NCBI RefSeq assembly: GCF_023035875.1
Contig: NZ_CP075401.1
Span: 1-64,000 of the forward strand
DNA: 64,000 bases
Source: Borrelia puertoricensis
Lineage (GTDB): Bacteria; Spirochaetota; Spirochaetia; Borreliales; Borreliaceae
Reading direction: 5' to 3'
Both the position numbers and the translations under genes were made by a program. Below the pieces are notes generated by a model, which saw only the letters and a program-made list of their open reading frames with translations, was not told the DNA's origin and did not search any database. How positions within the stretch are numbered: the first letter of the stretch is position 1; every line of letters starts with the position of its first letter. Below are positions 27,499 to 36,856 of this stretch, piece by piece.

Positions 27499-28059
27499 AT
27501 GAAAAGTTCTTTAAGAAGATTGAGGGATAAAAAACAAGAAATTGATGAAAAGAAACGGATAAATAATATTTTTACCAAAATAGAAAATACAAATAATCAG
27601 ACAATATATCATACAAAGATTTTACAAGATTTCTATGCATTTGGAATTGATAAAAACAACAATGATAAATTTTTTCTAATTTTAAGAGAATTATTTAAGG
27701 AAAAACTTTGTAAATTTCACTTATTTTCTACAAAGGATGATGATAAATTTTTAGGCATACACTACGGATATAGAAAACCAATAAAAAATATTGTAACTCG
27801 ATATGAAAAAAATGGTATTACAAAAACATATACCTTTTCGAAGGTCCATTACATAGAATTTAGGTTTAAAAAAGGTAGTGTGTTTTGCTATGTTAAAGGG
27901 ATTTATTACTTTTTTAGAAAAGAAAAATCAAATACAAAATACTGTAAAACATTACTTGCAATAATACAAAGGTTAGAAAGACAGGTATATGAATTTTATA
28001 ATAAGAAATTGCCAGATGGGGGTGTTATAACTAAATGGATAAAAAAAAATCTAAAATAA
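27499..28059 (+). CDS. DUF226 (PF50) plasmid partition protein
   Basis: 186 residues. Family words include Y-A-F-G-I-D, L-I-L-R-E-L-F, F-L-G-I-H-Y-G-Y-R-K-P and a C-terminal L-E-R-Q-V-Y-E-F-Y. DUF226 proteins accompany PF32/PF49/PF57 on Borrelia plasmids; PF50 is implicated in plasmid maintenance, exact role unknown. The ATG follows AAGGAAATAAC, 16 bases after the preceding stop, and its 3' end overlaps parA by 25 bases, which suggests translational coupling. Confidence 0.88.
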   Translation: MKSSLRRLRDKKQEIDEKKRINNIFTKIENTNNQTIYHTKILQDFYAFGIDKNNNDKFFLILRELFKEKLCKFHLFSTKDDDKFLGIHYGYRKPIKNIVTRYEKNGITKTYTFSKVHYIEFRFKKGSVFCYVKGIYYFFRKEKSNTKYCKTLLAIIQRLERQVYEFYNKKLPDGGVITKWIKKNLK

Positions 28060-28793
28060 TTACTATCGCAAGCCTTAAAGGTGGAGTAGGTAAAAGTACA
28101 ACTTCGATAATACTTGCAAATTTACTATCACATCAATATAAAGTTCTTTTAATCGATACAGATGACCAAGCCGCTACTACAAGTTACTATTTCGACGAAT
28201 TAGAAGCACAGAATGTTGACGTTACCAAAACAAATATAGGAAAAGTCATAAAAGATGGTTTAGACATTAATGAAAATATTATTAATATTGATAATAATAT
28301 AGATTTAATACCTAGTTATATCACTGTGGATGAATTAAATGGAGATTATTACTATAACAATCGTCATCTGGCTGTTGAGTTTGCATTAAAGTCAAAATTA
28401 AATTCTGTAATCGACAGCTATGATTATGTCATAATTGATACCAATCCTAAAAGAAATTTTACATTAAAGATTGCTTTGATCAGTAGTCATTGTGTAATAT
28501 CGCCAATGACAGCAGAGAAATGGGCTGTAGAAGGATTTGAAACATTAAGAGAATTTGTAAAAGAGGTGGCGGGTATACCTGTGTTTATTGTTATAACAAG
28601 ATTTAAGAAAAATATTACTCATAAACGGTTAATGGAAATAGTAAGTGTTAAAAATGGATTTTTAGGTGCTATAAGTGAAAGAGAAGATTTAAATAAGAGA
28701 ATAGGTTGTAATGAAAAATTTGATTTTACAAAAGATTATATTATTGAATATAGCAAGATATTAGATTCTGTTTTGTTAAAATTGAAAAATTAG
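28035..28793 (+). CDS. parA: ParA-type plasmid partition ATPase (PF32)
   Basis: 252 residues. The deviant Walker A motif K-G-G-V-G-K-S-T at residues about 15-22 and the Walker B-like D-Y-V-I-I-D-T mark a ParA/MinD ATPase, which drives plasmid segregation on the nucleoid. PF32 type determines Borrelia plasmid compatibility. It starts inside the DUF226 gene after GGGGGTG. Length is normal and no residue of the motif is missing. An inverted repeat lies between it and PF49. Confidence 0.95.
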   Translation: MDKKKSKIITIASLKGGVGKSTTSIILANLLSHQYKVLLIDTDDQAATTSYYFDELEAQNVDVTKTNIGKVIKDGLDINENIINIDNNIDLIPSYITVDELNGDYYYNNRHLAVEFALKSKLNSVIDSYDYVIIDTNPKRNFTLKIALISSHCVISPMTAEKWAVEGFETLREFVKEVAGIPVFIVITRFKKNITHKRLMEIVSVKNGFLGAISEREDLNKRIGCNEKFDFTKDYIIEYSKILDSVLLKLKN

Positions 28794-28796
28794 CAA

Positions 28797-28830
28797 ATAT
28801 AATAAGTTCAGCACGCCGAACTTATTATAT
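28797..28830. promoter_or_regulatory. 13-bp inverted repeat between parA and PF49, candidate centromere
   Basis: ATATAATAAGTTC (28797-28809) and GAACTTATTATAT (28818-28830), spacer AGCACGCC. The position between the ATPase gene and the ParB-like gene suggests a partition site or operator. The GC-rich spacer stands out in AT-rich DNA. Confidence 0.65.
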
Positions 28831-28844
28831 ATAGGAGAAAAATT

Positions 28845-29420
28845 ATGAATAAGAAAAACCTTGATTTAAAAATTAATAAGAGAATTTCAGACAATAATGT
28901 CAATTATATCATTGATAAGAGTAATGAAAATCAAAGAAAAGAAGAATTTGACCATTTAGTTAGACAATTAAAAAATAATATTAAATCAGAGATATATAAT
29001 GTCATTGATACTATGAAAATTTTGAAAAAGATAAATGATAATAAGCTTTATGTAGAAGGAGGATTTAATTCTTTTAAAGGTTTTTTATCAGAATTTAAAC
29101 TCGCAAAGACCCAATCTTATGAATATATAAAATTGGCTACTGCAATTGAAACAGGTTTACTTGAGGAAGATTTTATTACTCTTAATGGAATAAGAGCTTC
29201 TATAAGATATATTAAAACCAAAACGAATGGAGTGGCAAGGCAGTCGAGACAAAATCCAATAAAGCCATTAAGATTTCAACTTAAAAATCAAGAAAGTTAT
29301 GATTTTTATAAAAGGAATGCAAAACTTACAGGGTTTATATTGGATAATCTTTTTTTAGGTAAAAGGGATTGGCTATCAGAGTTTATAAAAGAATTTAAAA
29401 GTATAAAGGGTGAAAAGTAA
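28845..29420 (+). CDS. PF49 plasmid partition protein (ParB-like)
   Basis: 191 residues. The central part (V-E-G-G-F-N-S-F-K-G-F-L-S-E-F-K-L-A-K-T-Q-S-Y-E-Y-I-K-L-A) is the PF49 hallmark with helix-turn-helix character. PF49 is the ParB-like partner of PF32 in Borrelia plasmids. The ATG follows TAGGAG, 15 bases after the inverted repeat. It closes the cluster. Confidence 0.88.
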   Translation: MNKKNLDLKINKRISDNNVNYIIDKSNENQRKEEFDHLVRQLKNNIKSEIYNVIDTMKILKKINDNKLYVEGGFNSFKGFLSEFKLAKTQSYEYIKLATAIETGLLEEDFITLNGIRASIRYIKTKTNGVARQSRQNPIKPLRFQLKNQESYDFYKRNAKLTGFILDNLFLGKRDWLSEFIKEFKSIKGEK

Positions 29421-29663
29421 GGAGTTGTTAAGGATAATTTAGTATATGGAATATGAGATTTAAGTAGGAGGTTTTTAACTATTTATTAATATTGAAAATA
29501 TAGTGTTTGTTAAATAGTACTTGATTTTGTTTAACAAATGTAATAACTTATTATTAGTGACTATCTAGCTATTCTAGGTAATCCTTGTAGTTTTACAATC
29601 AAAGATTTTAAATCTTAGTCAGCATTTCTTTATATGTTGATGGATGCAATTTAAAATGCAGAG
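29421..29663. other. Intergenic stretch, no gene seen
   Basis: AT-rich, stop-dense in all frames, with no recognised motif before the inverted repeat at 29664. Given its place next to PF49 it may include part of the replication origin, which is inference. Confidence 0.4.
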
Positions 29664-29718
29664 ATTTAAATCCCTGTTAACAGTTTTTTTTGATAGAATT
29701 GTTAACAGGGATTTAAAT
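29664..29718. repeat. 19-bp perfect inverted repeat downstream of PF49
   Basis: ATTTAAATCCCTGTTAACA (29664-29682) and its exact complement (29700-29718) around a 17-base T-rich spacer. It could be a terminator of the partition cluster or a replication/partition element paired with the repeat at 26615-26664 on the other side. Confidence 0.7.
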
Positions 29719-29756
29719 TTTATACTAATTTTAATATATCTAATTATTAAAAAACT

Positions 29757-29788
29757 ATAGTTTATATAATAAAAATTATATAAACTAT
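29757..29788. promoter_or_regulatory. 14-bp inverted repeat before DUF244 relic
   Basis: ATAGTTTATATAAT (29757-29770) and ATTATATAAACTAT (29775-29788), spacer four, 12 bases before an ATG at 29800. The TATAAT inside the left arm may be a -10. Confidence 0.5.
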
Positions 29789-29799
29789 GAGGAGTAGTT

Positions 29800-30976
29800 A
29801 TGAATACAAATATAACAAAAATAAATGAACAAAGATCAAAGATAAAGTTGCAATAATTTGGTTTGTACAGACAAATGATGTTTGAAGGATTTTAATCATT
29901 TGCATGTGTTTAATAGTAAGGTTGACTTTAGTATGCAAAGAGAATCGTTAAAGCGTATTGGAGCAAGTGAAGTTGGAAGCATGTTTATTGGTGCTGATGC
30001 TTTAGAAAAATAAATGAAAAATAGAATACTTAAAGTTATAGGAAGGGAAATACCATTTGAAGATAGTTTAAGCATGAGAAAGGGAAAGGAGCTAGAAAAC
30101 CTAGGATTTAGAGAATTTGTTCGTATGAACGTGGATAATATTGAGGTGTTACATAAAAACAAATATGCAAATGGTATTGATAAATATAATTACTTTAAAA
30201 AAGTTAAGGGATGTGAGACATTAGTTGATTCAACAATTGATGGATGGTTTGTAAATATTGCTGGAGAAGCCGAGTTACTTGAGATCAAAGTTAGTGATAA
30301 TTTTTACTTAAAAAGTTCAGCTATTGAATACAACAAGAATGGTAATTTTTTAGAAGATAAATATTTCTTCAAGTATTATGTTCAAGTACAAATGCAGCTA
30401 CTCTGTACAGGTTTAGATAAGGGAAATTTATTTTTTATCATAGGTGGAGAGGCTATCAACTGTGTAATTGATAAGAGTGATGATTTTATTAGTTATATAA
30501 TGACTGAGGTTTCAAGATTGGAGAGAGAAGTTAGTAGTATTGCCCAGTCTTTAAAATCAAATAGTGATATTGATATTAAAAATATTGATTTAGACGAGCT
30601 TAGTGATATTATCAGGGATTTTTTGAAAAATAATTTTGTATATGAGGAGTTGTGTTATGTGGATTTCAGACTTGAATTTTTAGAATTTGTAAAATCAAGT
30701 CAACTTGAGATTGATGAAGACGAAATTTTGAATTTAAGTAGACGTCTAGTCGAGATTAATGCTTTGCAATCTGAAATTGATAAGGTAGAAGAGGAGACTA
30801 AAAAGGCTCATGGTTTAGAGTTTTCTAGGTTAACAAAACTTATTAAAGATAAATTTAAATTCCAAATAGATGATCTTTATCGTAAATTTTCTTTAAATGA
30901 ACATATAAATTATGATTTTGGTGGGAATCTGTTCTACTTAGATATGAGTAAGAGAGCTATTAAGGATATAGTTTGA
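29800..30976 (+). pseudogene. DUF244 (YqaJ-like nuclease) gene, broken N-terminus
   Basis: A start region at 29800 (after GAGGAG) soon meets stops. From 29933 the frame M-Q-R-E-S-L-K-R-I-G-A-S-E-V-G-S is open, then a TAA at 30011-30013 splits it, and 320 residues follow from 30014. Across the break the YqaJ-type exonuclease motifs line up: G-A-S-E-V-G, R-K-G-K-E-L-E, D-G-W-F with E-L-L-E-I-K, and Q-V-Q-M-Q-L. The Borrelia DUF244 family carries these motifs; its role is unknown. The 320-residue piece lacks the first motif, so activity is unlikely. Confidence 0.75.
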
Positions 30977-31388
30977 GAATATATCAAAGTGATAGTAGAT
31001 TACTTTTTGAAATTCAGAAATGGGGATATTATCTTTTATCTTTGCATTATTACGTATCTCTGTTTACTGAGAAGAATTTTGAATTTTATGATATTAATGA
31101 TAATTATCATAAATTCATTAATTTGGGTTATATAAAGGGCAATTGTTATATTTTAAATCCATGTAAGATATTAAATCATTTTGGAATTAAGAGGGATGTA
31201 CGTTTTGAAAATAAATATTATAGATGTAACTCAAATGAGTTGAAATAAGTGAAGTTGCAATTAGAAATATTCCAGGATCGCATTTTATGGCAACAAATAA
31301 TTCAGATGTATTATACGATTCTCTTAAACTTAAAGAGCGAGAGAGAGAATATTATATTAAATCTAAGTGTGTGTTTACGCAACTATAA
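30973..31388 (+). pseudogene. DUF261-family gene, frameshifted
   Basis: It starts with TTG overlapping the previous stop. Q-S-D-S-R-L-L-F-E-I-Q-K-W-G and C-Y-I-L-N-P-C-K-I-L match the Borrelia-only DUF261 family. The frame ends at 31246-31248, but one frame over it continues E-I-S-E-V-A-I-R-N-I-P-G-S-H-F-M-A-T-N-N to 31388, so one base has been lost near 31243. Function unknown. It commonly lies beside DUF244. Confidence 0.72.
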
Positions 31389-31470
31389 ATCTCCTATATC
31401 AAAGCTTCATATTACGTTTGCATAGATTATATAGCAGTATAGAGAATGTGCAATTTTGATTATTAAGTTA

Positions 31471-32211
31471 TTATTTAAAACTGTTTTTTATATCTTTATA
31501 TACTTGTATTTTACTTGCTTTAGATAAGCCATAAACATTATCAATCTCAGAAGTAGATGAATATTTCATTAGTTCCTTTATTTCAAAAGAATTATATCCT
31601 TTGCTCTTAAGTGTGGCAATAAATATGTTACGACACAGATGAAGAGATTTGTTTTCTTTAAAACCTGATTTTTTGAGTAATTCTTTAAATTATTTTGATA
31701 TTTCAATTATATCAATTTTATTGTCATTGAATCTAATCTTGCTTTTTTGAAATAGATATGTGCGACGCTCATCTTTTCCTTTATTTTTAAAATAAGTTTT
31801 ATGGGCTAGTTGTATCATCTCAAATTCATCTTTACTTATGACCACTTCTCTGATACAAATACTACTTCTTTTCTTAGCTACATTAACACGAATAGAATAA
31901 AATACTTCACCATTACTGCTCATCTCTTTATATATATCAGTCAGTTTAACATTTTGTATTTCAGGGCCCCTGCAACCAGTGATAGAAAGTAAATGAGCAA
32001 ACCAACCAGAAATGGGATCTATGAGTTTAAGCTTGTCTATGCTTTTCTTAACTAATCTTATGACCTTATCATTTAAATAGAATGCAGTAGGCTTGGTTTT
32101 TTTTATTTGTTTCTTTGGAGTATTTTTAAGTGATAATATTTCTTCTCTTAATAATTCATTTTCATGAATTAGTTTTGCGATTTTTTCATTAAATATTTGC
32201 TTTATTATCAT
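31471..32211 (-). pseudogene. Tyrosine recombinase with one in-frame stop
   Basis: 173 residues to a TAA at 31690-31692, then the same frame continues 73 codons to 31471. The first part holds the catalytic-Arg box S-I-T-G-C-R-G-P-E-I. The part after the stop holds S-L-H-L-C-R-N-I-F (the H-x-x-R box) and E-I-D-N-V-Y-G (candidate nucleophile Tyr). All core residues of a phage-type integrase are therefore present but split by a single nonsense codon. A coiled N-terminus (K-L-I-H-E-N-E-L-L-R-E-E-I) precedes the catalytic domain. It could have moved phage or plasmid DNA; as it stands the product would lack the nucleophile. Confidence 0.78.
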
Positions 32212-32658
32212 GTGATTATTAGTTAACTTAAATGTTCTAAAAATAAGTTAATTTATATATAAAGATATTAACAAAAACTTATCTTTGATGTCAATATCAT
32301 TGCTTAATTAATATTACGTATGTATGGTTTATTGTGGGTATAGAGATGATATTTTATTGATTTTACACAAGATATCTAGAATACTTTGTATCTTACTTTA
32401 CAAATACTTTTACTTTTGCTTTCTATTTATCTTAATTATTCTTTATCCTCATCATTTTTTTTCAATGATCATGCCCTTTACTCTTTTTTTAACCCTACTC
32501 TATTCATTAACCACTGGTTAACAAAATGTTTACTTGCACTGTTTTTTAATCCCTTTACTTTTTTGTTTGTTTACTTATTTCTTTATTTCTCATTTTTGTT
32601 TTGAATATTTGAATTGCGCCTTTATCTTACTTTTATTATATTCTATTTTTTATTATTA
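32212..32658. other. T-rich intergenic stretch, no supported gene
   Basis: About 450 bases, strongly T-rich on the plus strand. Open frames here (for example 32324-32604) translate to low-complexity L/F/Y sequence without a ribosome site and are not credible. It may carry the promoter of the minus-strand recombinase just before 32211. Confidence 0.5.
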
Positions 32659-33327
32659 TTAATTTGTTTCCTTTGACCATTCTTTTTTCAATAGATTTGT
32701 TTCATTTCTTATTATGTTTATCATAATTGTTAACATTTCTTCATGAGTTGTGATACTTTCACTTGCGGTACTTATGTCTTCTAAAATATTTTTAAAGAAT
32801 GACAATATAAGATTTGTCTTGATAATACATACATCATTCGGATAAATGCCTTGTATTTCTTTATTCTTTATATCTACTTGTGTAGATATTCCATATTTTC
32901 CGTCTCCATGATCATGCATGTTAGTAAGAATACCATCTTCTAAATATTGCTTAAAATCGTATTGAACTTTATATTGTTGTCTTTTTTCATCTAAAAAATT
33001 ATAAGCGTCAGTAAACGCAAGAGTTAATTCTTTTTGTTTTCTGATATCACTTGAAACCCATATAACAAAATTTTGAAATGTTTCTTTTGGATTAGTCCAC
33101 GAAGGCAATTCATTTGGTTCTAATACATCATTAATTAGTGTAAAAAATGAATGAATTATATATTTTTTTTCTATTTATGTGTTTGTTGGAGCTATTTCTG
33201 TGTTTTTGAGATTAGTATGGTGAACACTTTTGAAATTATCAGTGAGTGCATTGCTTAATTTATCCCCATCACAACAGTAAAATATCAGTGAGCTGTAAAA
33301 TATTATCAATTTTATATATCTATTCAT
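32659..33327 (-). pseudogene. Interrupted lipoprotein gene, family uncertain
   Basis: ATG at 33327 gives a short lipoprotein signal (L-I-F-Y-C-C-D-G-D) and about 50 codons, then a TAA at 33175-33177. The same frame continues as N-D-V-L-E-P-N-E-L-P-S-W-T-N-P-K-E-T-F-Q-N-F and runs 149 codons from an internal ATG at 33108 to the end. The second part is helical with K-Q-K-E-L-T-L-A-F-T-D-A-Y-N-F-L. It recalls S2-antigen-like Borrelia lipoproteins, but that is a weak impression. The internal start would lack any export signal. Confidence 0.6.
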
Positions 33328-33530
33328 ATAAATATTTTCTCTTATTAGTTCAAGTATTATAACCTATTTGTTTGATATTGTGTATATTAGTTGAGTCTTA
33401 TACTTATATTATGTAGTTTATGTTAAAAAAATAATTTTTATTTGTTTTGTTTTCTTTGCATTATTTAAATTGCAATCTTTAACCTTTTTCCTTTATCTTA
33501 CATTCTTCTTATTTTTTACTTGTTTTTTTA
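33328..33530. other. Spacer between lipoprotein relic and mlp
   Basis: No gene. It contains the upstream region of the minus-strand lipoprotein relic and the 3' region of mlp; I see no clear hairpin. Confidence 0.4.
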
Positions 33531-33959
33531 TTAACTTCCTCTTCCATTACATGTGCTTGATGTTTGTTCTTTAAAATTATCTAAATCATTACTATTGCTT
33601 TTAAAATATTCTTTTATTAAGGTTTTAAAAGTTGTTTTCTCATTTTTTGAATTTTCTCCATTACATTTTGCAAGTTCATCATTTATATGTTTAAGTGCAG
33701 ATTTTATCTTTTCTTCATCTAGATTTAGAAGTTGATTAAACTTTTCCTTATCACCCAAGGCCTCTTTTAAGAAATCCAGATTTGATTTTTCAGTATCATT
33801 TAACCTTTCTTTTAATAGGTCTTCAGGTGTTTTTTCTACTTGTTCTCTTTCATTGCTTAAGTCTCTTTTGCTTCTACTTTTAGGTGTAGCATTGCCATAC
33901 TCATATTCACAACTACTAATTAGTAGTAATAAAACCAAAATAAAATTAATTTTATTCAT
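33531..33959 (-). CDS. mlp: Mlp-family lipoprotein
   Basis: 142 residues with signal residues 1-16 and lipidated Cys17 (L-L-I-S-S-C). Mlp hallmarks: a basic S-K-R-D-L tract, E-D-L-L-K-E-R-L-N-D, L-D-F-L-K-E-A-L-G, L-A-K-C-N-G-E and the terminal C-N-G-R-G-S. Mlp genes belong to cp32-type prophage plasmids, so this agrees with the phage genes to its right. The ATG follows AAGGGGATTTAT. Surface role unknown. Confidence 0.88.
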   Translation of the reverse strand: MNKINFILVLLLLISSCEYEYGNATPKSRSKRDLSNEREQVEKTPEDLLKERLNDTEKSNLDFLKEALGDKEKFNQLLNLDEEKIKSALKHINDELAKCNGENSKNEKTTFKTLIKEYFKSNSNDLDNFKEQTSSTCNGRGS

Positions 33960-34125
33960 ATAAATCCCCTTATCTTTTTTGTTTTAAAAATATATCTCTA
34001 TTTACATATCTTTAATGTACATGTACGTATAAGTATTAATTGTTTTTGTAAAATTTATTGTTTTGTTATAAATTTTATGTTAAATATATTTTTGTTAACC
34101 TATTAGTTAACTTATATTAAAAGGT

Positions 34126-34692
34126 ATGAATAGGGTAAAGAAATCATTAGATGATTATGTTGTGTATTTTAGAGAAGGGAAGCTTAATGACGCGAGGATA
34201 GCAAAAGAGCTTGGAGTTAGTCGTGTTAATGTAGGAAAGATGAGACGCAGGTGGGAAGAGATTAAGGATGACCCTGAGTATATTACTGGTGCTGCTAAGT
34301 TTACTATTTGTGAAGATACTTTAAATAATATATTATTTCATGCATCACAAAGTACAGCCCAGGCGCGTGATCTTAAAAGTCAGTTTAGTATGGCTAAAAG
34401 TATGTTGGGACTAGAATTTATAAATTCATTTAGTCGTTATTTAGAGTTAGAACTTAAAACTCATAATTACAAAATAGAAGAATTAGAGTCTCAAATTAGC
34501 AATCTTTATAAGAAGACTTTAAGTAAAAAAGTTGCACATTCAGAAGAAGAGAGTCGTGAGCTTGAAGAGTTAAAACTTAAACTCGATGAGTTTAAAAGGG
34601 AGAGAGAACTTAGGAAAATGTCACTATGTTACAAGACAATGCTAAAGCTTAAAGCTACTGGTACAGATGTGCGCTCTAAATTACAAATTTAA
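34126..34692 (+). CDS. DUF603 protein of cp32-type prophage
   Basis: 188 residues. The N-terminus has a helix-turn-helix (D-A-R-I-A-K-E-L-G-V-S-R-V-N-V-G-K-M-R-R-R-W) and the C-terminal half is coiled coil (L-E-S-Q-I-S-N-L-Y, E-E-L-K-L-K-L-D-E-F). It lies directly before the terminase large subunit gene, as in cp32, so a terminase-small-subunit-like role is plausible but inferred. A short AAAGG precedes the ATG. Confidence 0.78.
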   Translation: MNRVKKSLDDYVVYFREGKLNDARIAKELGVSRVNVGKMRRRWEEIKDDPEYITGAAKFTICEDTLNNILFHASQSTAQARDLKSQFSMAKSMLGLEFINSFSRYLELELKTHNYKIEELESQISNLYKKTLSKKVAHSEEESRELEELKLKLDEFKRERELRKMSLCYKTMLKLKATGTDVRSKLQI

Positions 34693-34694
34693 AG

Positions 34695-35977
34695 GTAACG
34701 GATTTTATCAAGCCTAAAGCATTGGAGATTGATTTTAAAGGTTTGAAAGTAAATATTTAACTTCAAAACAACTTAAAGTAATACGTAATATCGAGAAGAA
34801 TAAACAAAGTAAAATTATCCTATCAGGTGGGATTGCTAGCGGTAAGACGTTTCTAGCATGTTATTTATATCTAAAGATGCTCATTAAGAATAGACATCTT
34901 TACAGGCAAGATACTAATAATTTTATAATAGGAAATTCACAAAAATCATTAAAGATTAATGTTTTAGGGCAGTTTGAAAAGATTGCTAGTATGCTTAAGA
35001 TATCCTTTAAGCCAAAATTTTCTAATACATCATATTTTGAAATAGACTCACTAAGAGTTAATTTGTATGGTGGTGATAGGGCAAGTGATTTTGAGCGGTT
35101 TAGAGGCTCTAATTCAGCGCTTATTTACGTTAATGAAGCAACTACACTGCATAAAGAAACATTAATAGAATGTTTAAAAAGGCTTAGAGTAGGAATGCAG
35201 GCAATTATATTTGATACCAATCCTGACAGCCCGGAGCATTTCTTTAAGCTTGATTATATTGATAATACAAAAATTTACTCTACATATAACTTTACAACAT
35301 ATGATAATGAATTAATACCCGAGGAATTTATTAAAACCCAAGAAGAGATTTACAGGGACATTCCAACATATAAGGCAAGGGTTCTACTTGGAGAATGGGT
35401 CCCGTCCTGTGATGCGATATTTACCAATGTTAATCTTACAAGTAAGCATGAATTTATATCCCCAATAGCATATTTAGATCCTGCATACAGTATAGGAGGA
35501 GATAATACAGCTCTTTGTGTTTTGGAGCGAGTAGATCAAAGTTATTATGCATTTATTTTTCAAGAAAAGTTACCAGTAGGTGATCCTAAAATGTTAAATA
35601 CAATTAAAACTATACTTACAAACCTTAATGTACACAAACTATATGTTGAAGATAGGGATGATATTTCTGGGCATGGGAATGTGACTAAAATGTTTCTTAA
35701 ACTTAGGGCGGGTATGAGTCATAATTTTAAAATTGCTCCAATTAAACCTATAAGTAATAAATTTACTAGAATTGCTACGTTAATAGAGCCATTTGCAACA
35801 TCTAAACTTAGTATTATGGATTATTCAAGTAAATCAGCTATATCTGATATTTATAAGTACAAAGGAGATGGTAAGAGTGATGATGATTCATTAGATAGCC
35901 TATCAGCATCATATATGTTATTGACTCTAAGTATGCGTACCCTCAGAGCACATTTTACTAAAATAAGGTTCCTATAA
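34695..35977 (+). pseudogene. Phage terminase large subunit (PBSX-type), N-terminal frameshift
   Basis: V-T-D-F-I-K-P-K-A-L-E-I-D-F-K-G runs in one frame to about 34740, then the frame shifts to F-E-S-K-Y-L-T-S-K-Q-L-K-V-I-R. Walker A is I-L-S-G-G-I-A-S-G-K-T-F; E-A-T-T suits the Walker B/coupling region; the nuclease part has Y-L-D-P-A-Y-S and Y-V-E-D-R-D-D. The remainder is open to F-T-K-I-R-F-L. It would package phage DNA in a cp32-type element. The frameshift and lack of portal genes mean no functional packaging here. The 3' end merges into the conserved bdr upstream block. Confidence 0.82.
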
Positions 35978-36018
35978 CAGTTAAAATATTATATAATAAT
36001 TACATAAGGAGTGTTTTT
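35966..36018 (+). promoter_or_regulatory. Conserved bdr upstream block
   Basis: GGTTCCTATAACAG, then TATTATATAATAATTAC and AAGGAG before the ATG at 36019. It abuts the terminase stop, marking a junction between phage remnant and archive. Confidence 0.55.
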
Positions 36019-36627
36019 ATGGGACTTGCGCAGCCTGTTATTACTCAGCAAATGGTTATCGCTGAACTTACTAAAGCCGGTATTAAAAGAGATATTGCTA
36101 TTGACCTGTCTTATAGATATTATAAAAATGAACTGACTTATAAAGACATTGAATTCTTAAAAGAAAACTTTGATATAAAATTGAAACACTTAGAAGATGG
36201 GATTAGTAGTGTTAAGGATGAACTTAATACCAAAATAAACACTGTAGAGAATAACTTTAACCTTAAGCTTGAAAAGGTAGAATCACTCTTACAAGCTGAA
36301 ATTAAATCTGTAGAGTCAAGCTTACAAACTGAGATTCAAAGGGTTGAGACGAACTTAAAATCCGATATTAGAGACCTGGATAATAAGATAGATACTGTTG
36401 AGAATAATCTTAACACCAAAATAGATGCTAAATTCAATGAACTTGATAATAAGATTGACACTGTTAGAAATGAACTGAAATCTGACATTAAAGATCTCGA
36501 TACTAAGATTGATGTTAACAAAATGGAGCTTAAGAGTACATTAAGACTTCATGGTTGGATGTTTGGTACCCTTATTACCCTTAATATAGGAATATTTTTA
36601 GCGTTAATGTCATTATTAGTAAAGTAA
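36019..36627 (+). CDS. bdr: Bdr repeat-motif membrane protein
   Basis: 202 residues, M-G-L-A-Q-P-V-I-T-Q-Q subtype. The repeat domain is mixed: L-Q-A-E-I-K-S-V-E-S-S-L-Q-T-E-I, then D-L-D-N-K-I-D-T-V-E-N-N-L. The C-terminal membrane segment ends L-A-L-M-S-L-L-V-K, as in 20522 and 46909. It opens the right archive arm. Confidence 0.92.
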   Translation: MGLAQPVITQQMVIAELTKAGIKRDIAIDLSYRYYKNELTYKDIEFLKENFDIKLKHLEDGISSVKDELNTKINTVENNFNLKLEKVESLLQAEIKSVESSLQTEIQRVETNLKSDIRDLDNKIDTVENNLNTKIDAKFNELDNKIDTVRNELKSDIKDLDTKIDVNKMELKSTLRLHGWMFGTLITLNIGIFLALMSLLVK

Positions 36628-36856
36628 ATTTATTTAATTAGTCCTTATTTAATTGATTTTTTGTCAATTATTTTTAGTCATTTTTTTTACAGAATTATTT
36701 AATTTTTTGTTAGAGACAATTAATATCTGTTAATTTTCTCATTGTATTTAGTCTCTACAAGGTTATATTATCTATTTTTTAGCTTTTTTATTTTGTTCAG
36801 AGCTTGTTAACCATCTTGCTCCTTGCCCCCCTGAGTAAAAAAAGAGGCACGTGATA

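Noticed and set aside
32324..32604. Short plus-strand frames with hydrophobic L/F/Y content
   Set aside because: They arise from T-rich intergenic DNA, lack a ribosome site and show no recognisable family.
34017..34026. Palindrome GTACATGTAC between mlp and DUF603
   Set aside because: Only ten bases, could be chance; kept out of the features although it lies in a divergent promoter region.
36628..36856. Possible vlp/vsp expression-site promoter in the longer spacer after bdr
   Set aside because: The six bdr-to-leader spacers contain a degenerate bdr terminator hairpin and AT-rich filler, but I found no convincing -35/-10 pair, so I do not claim an expression site.
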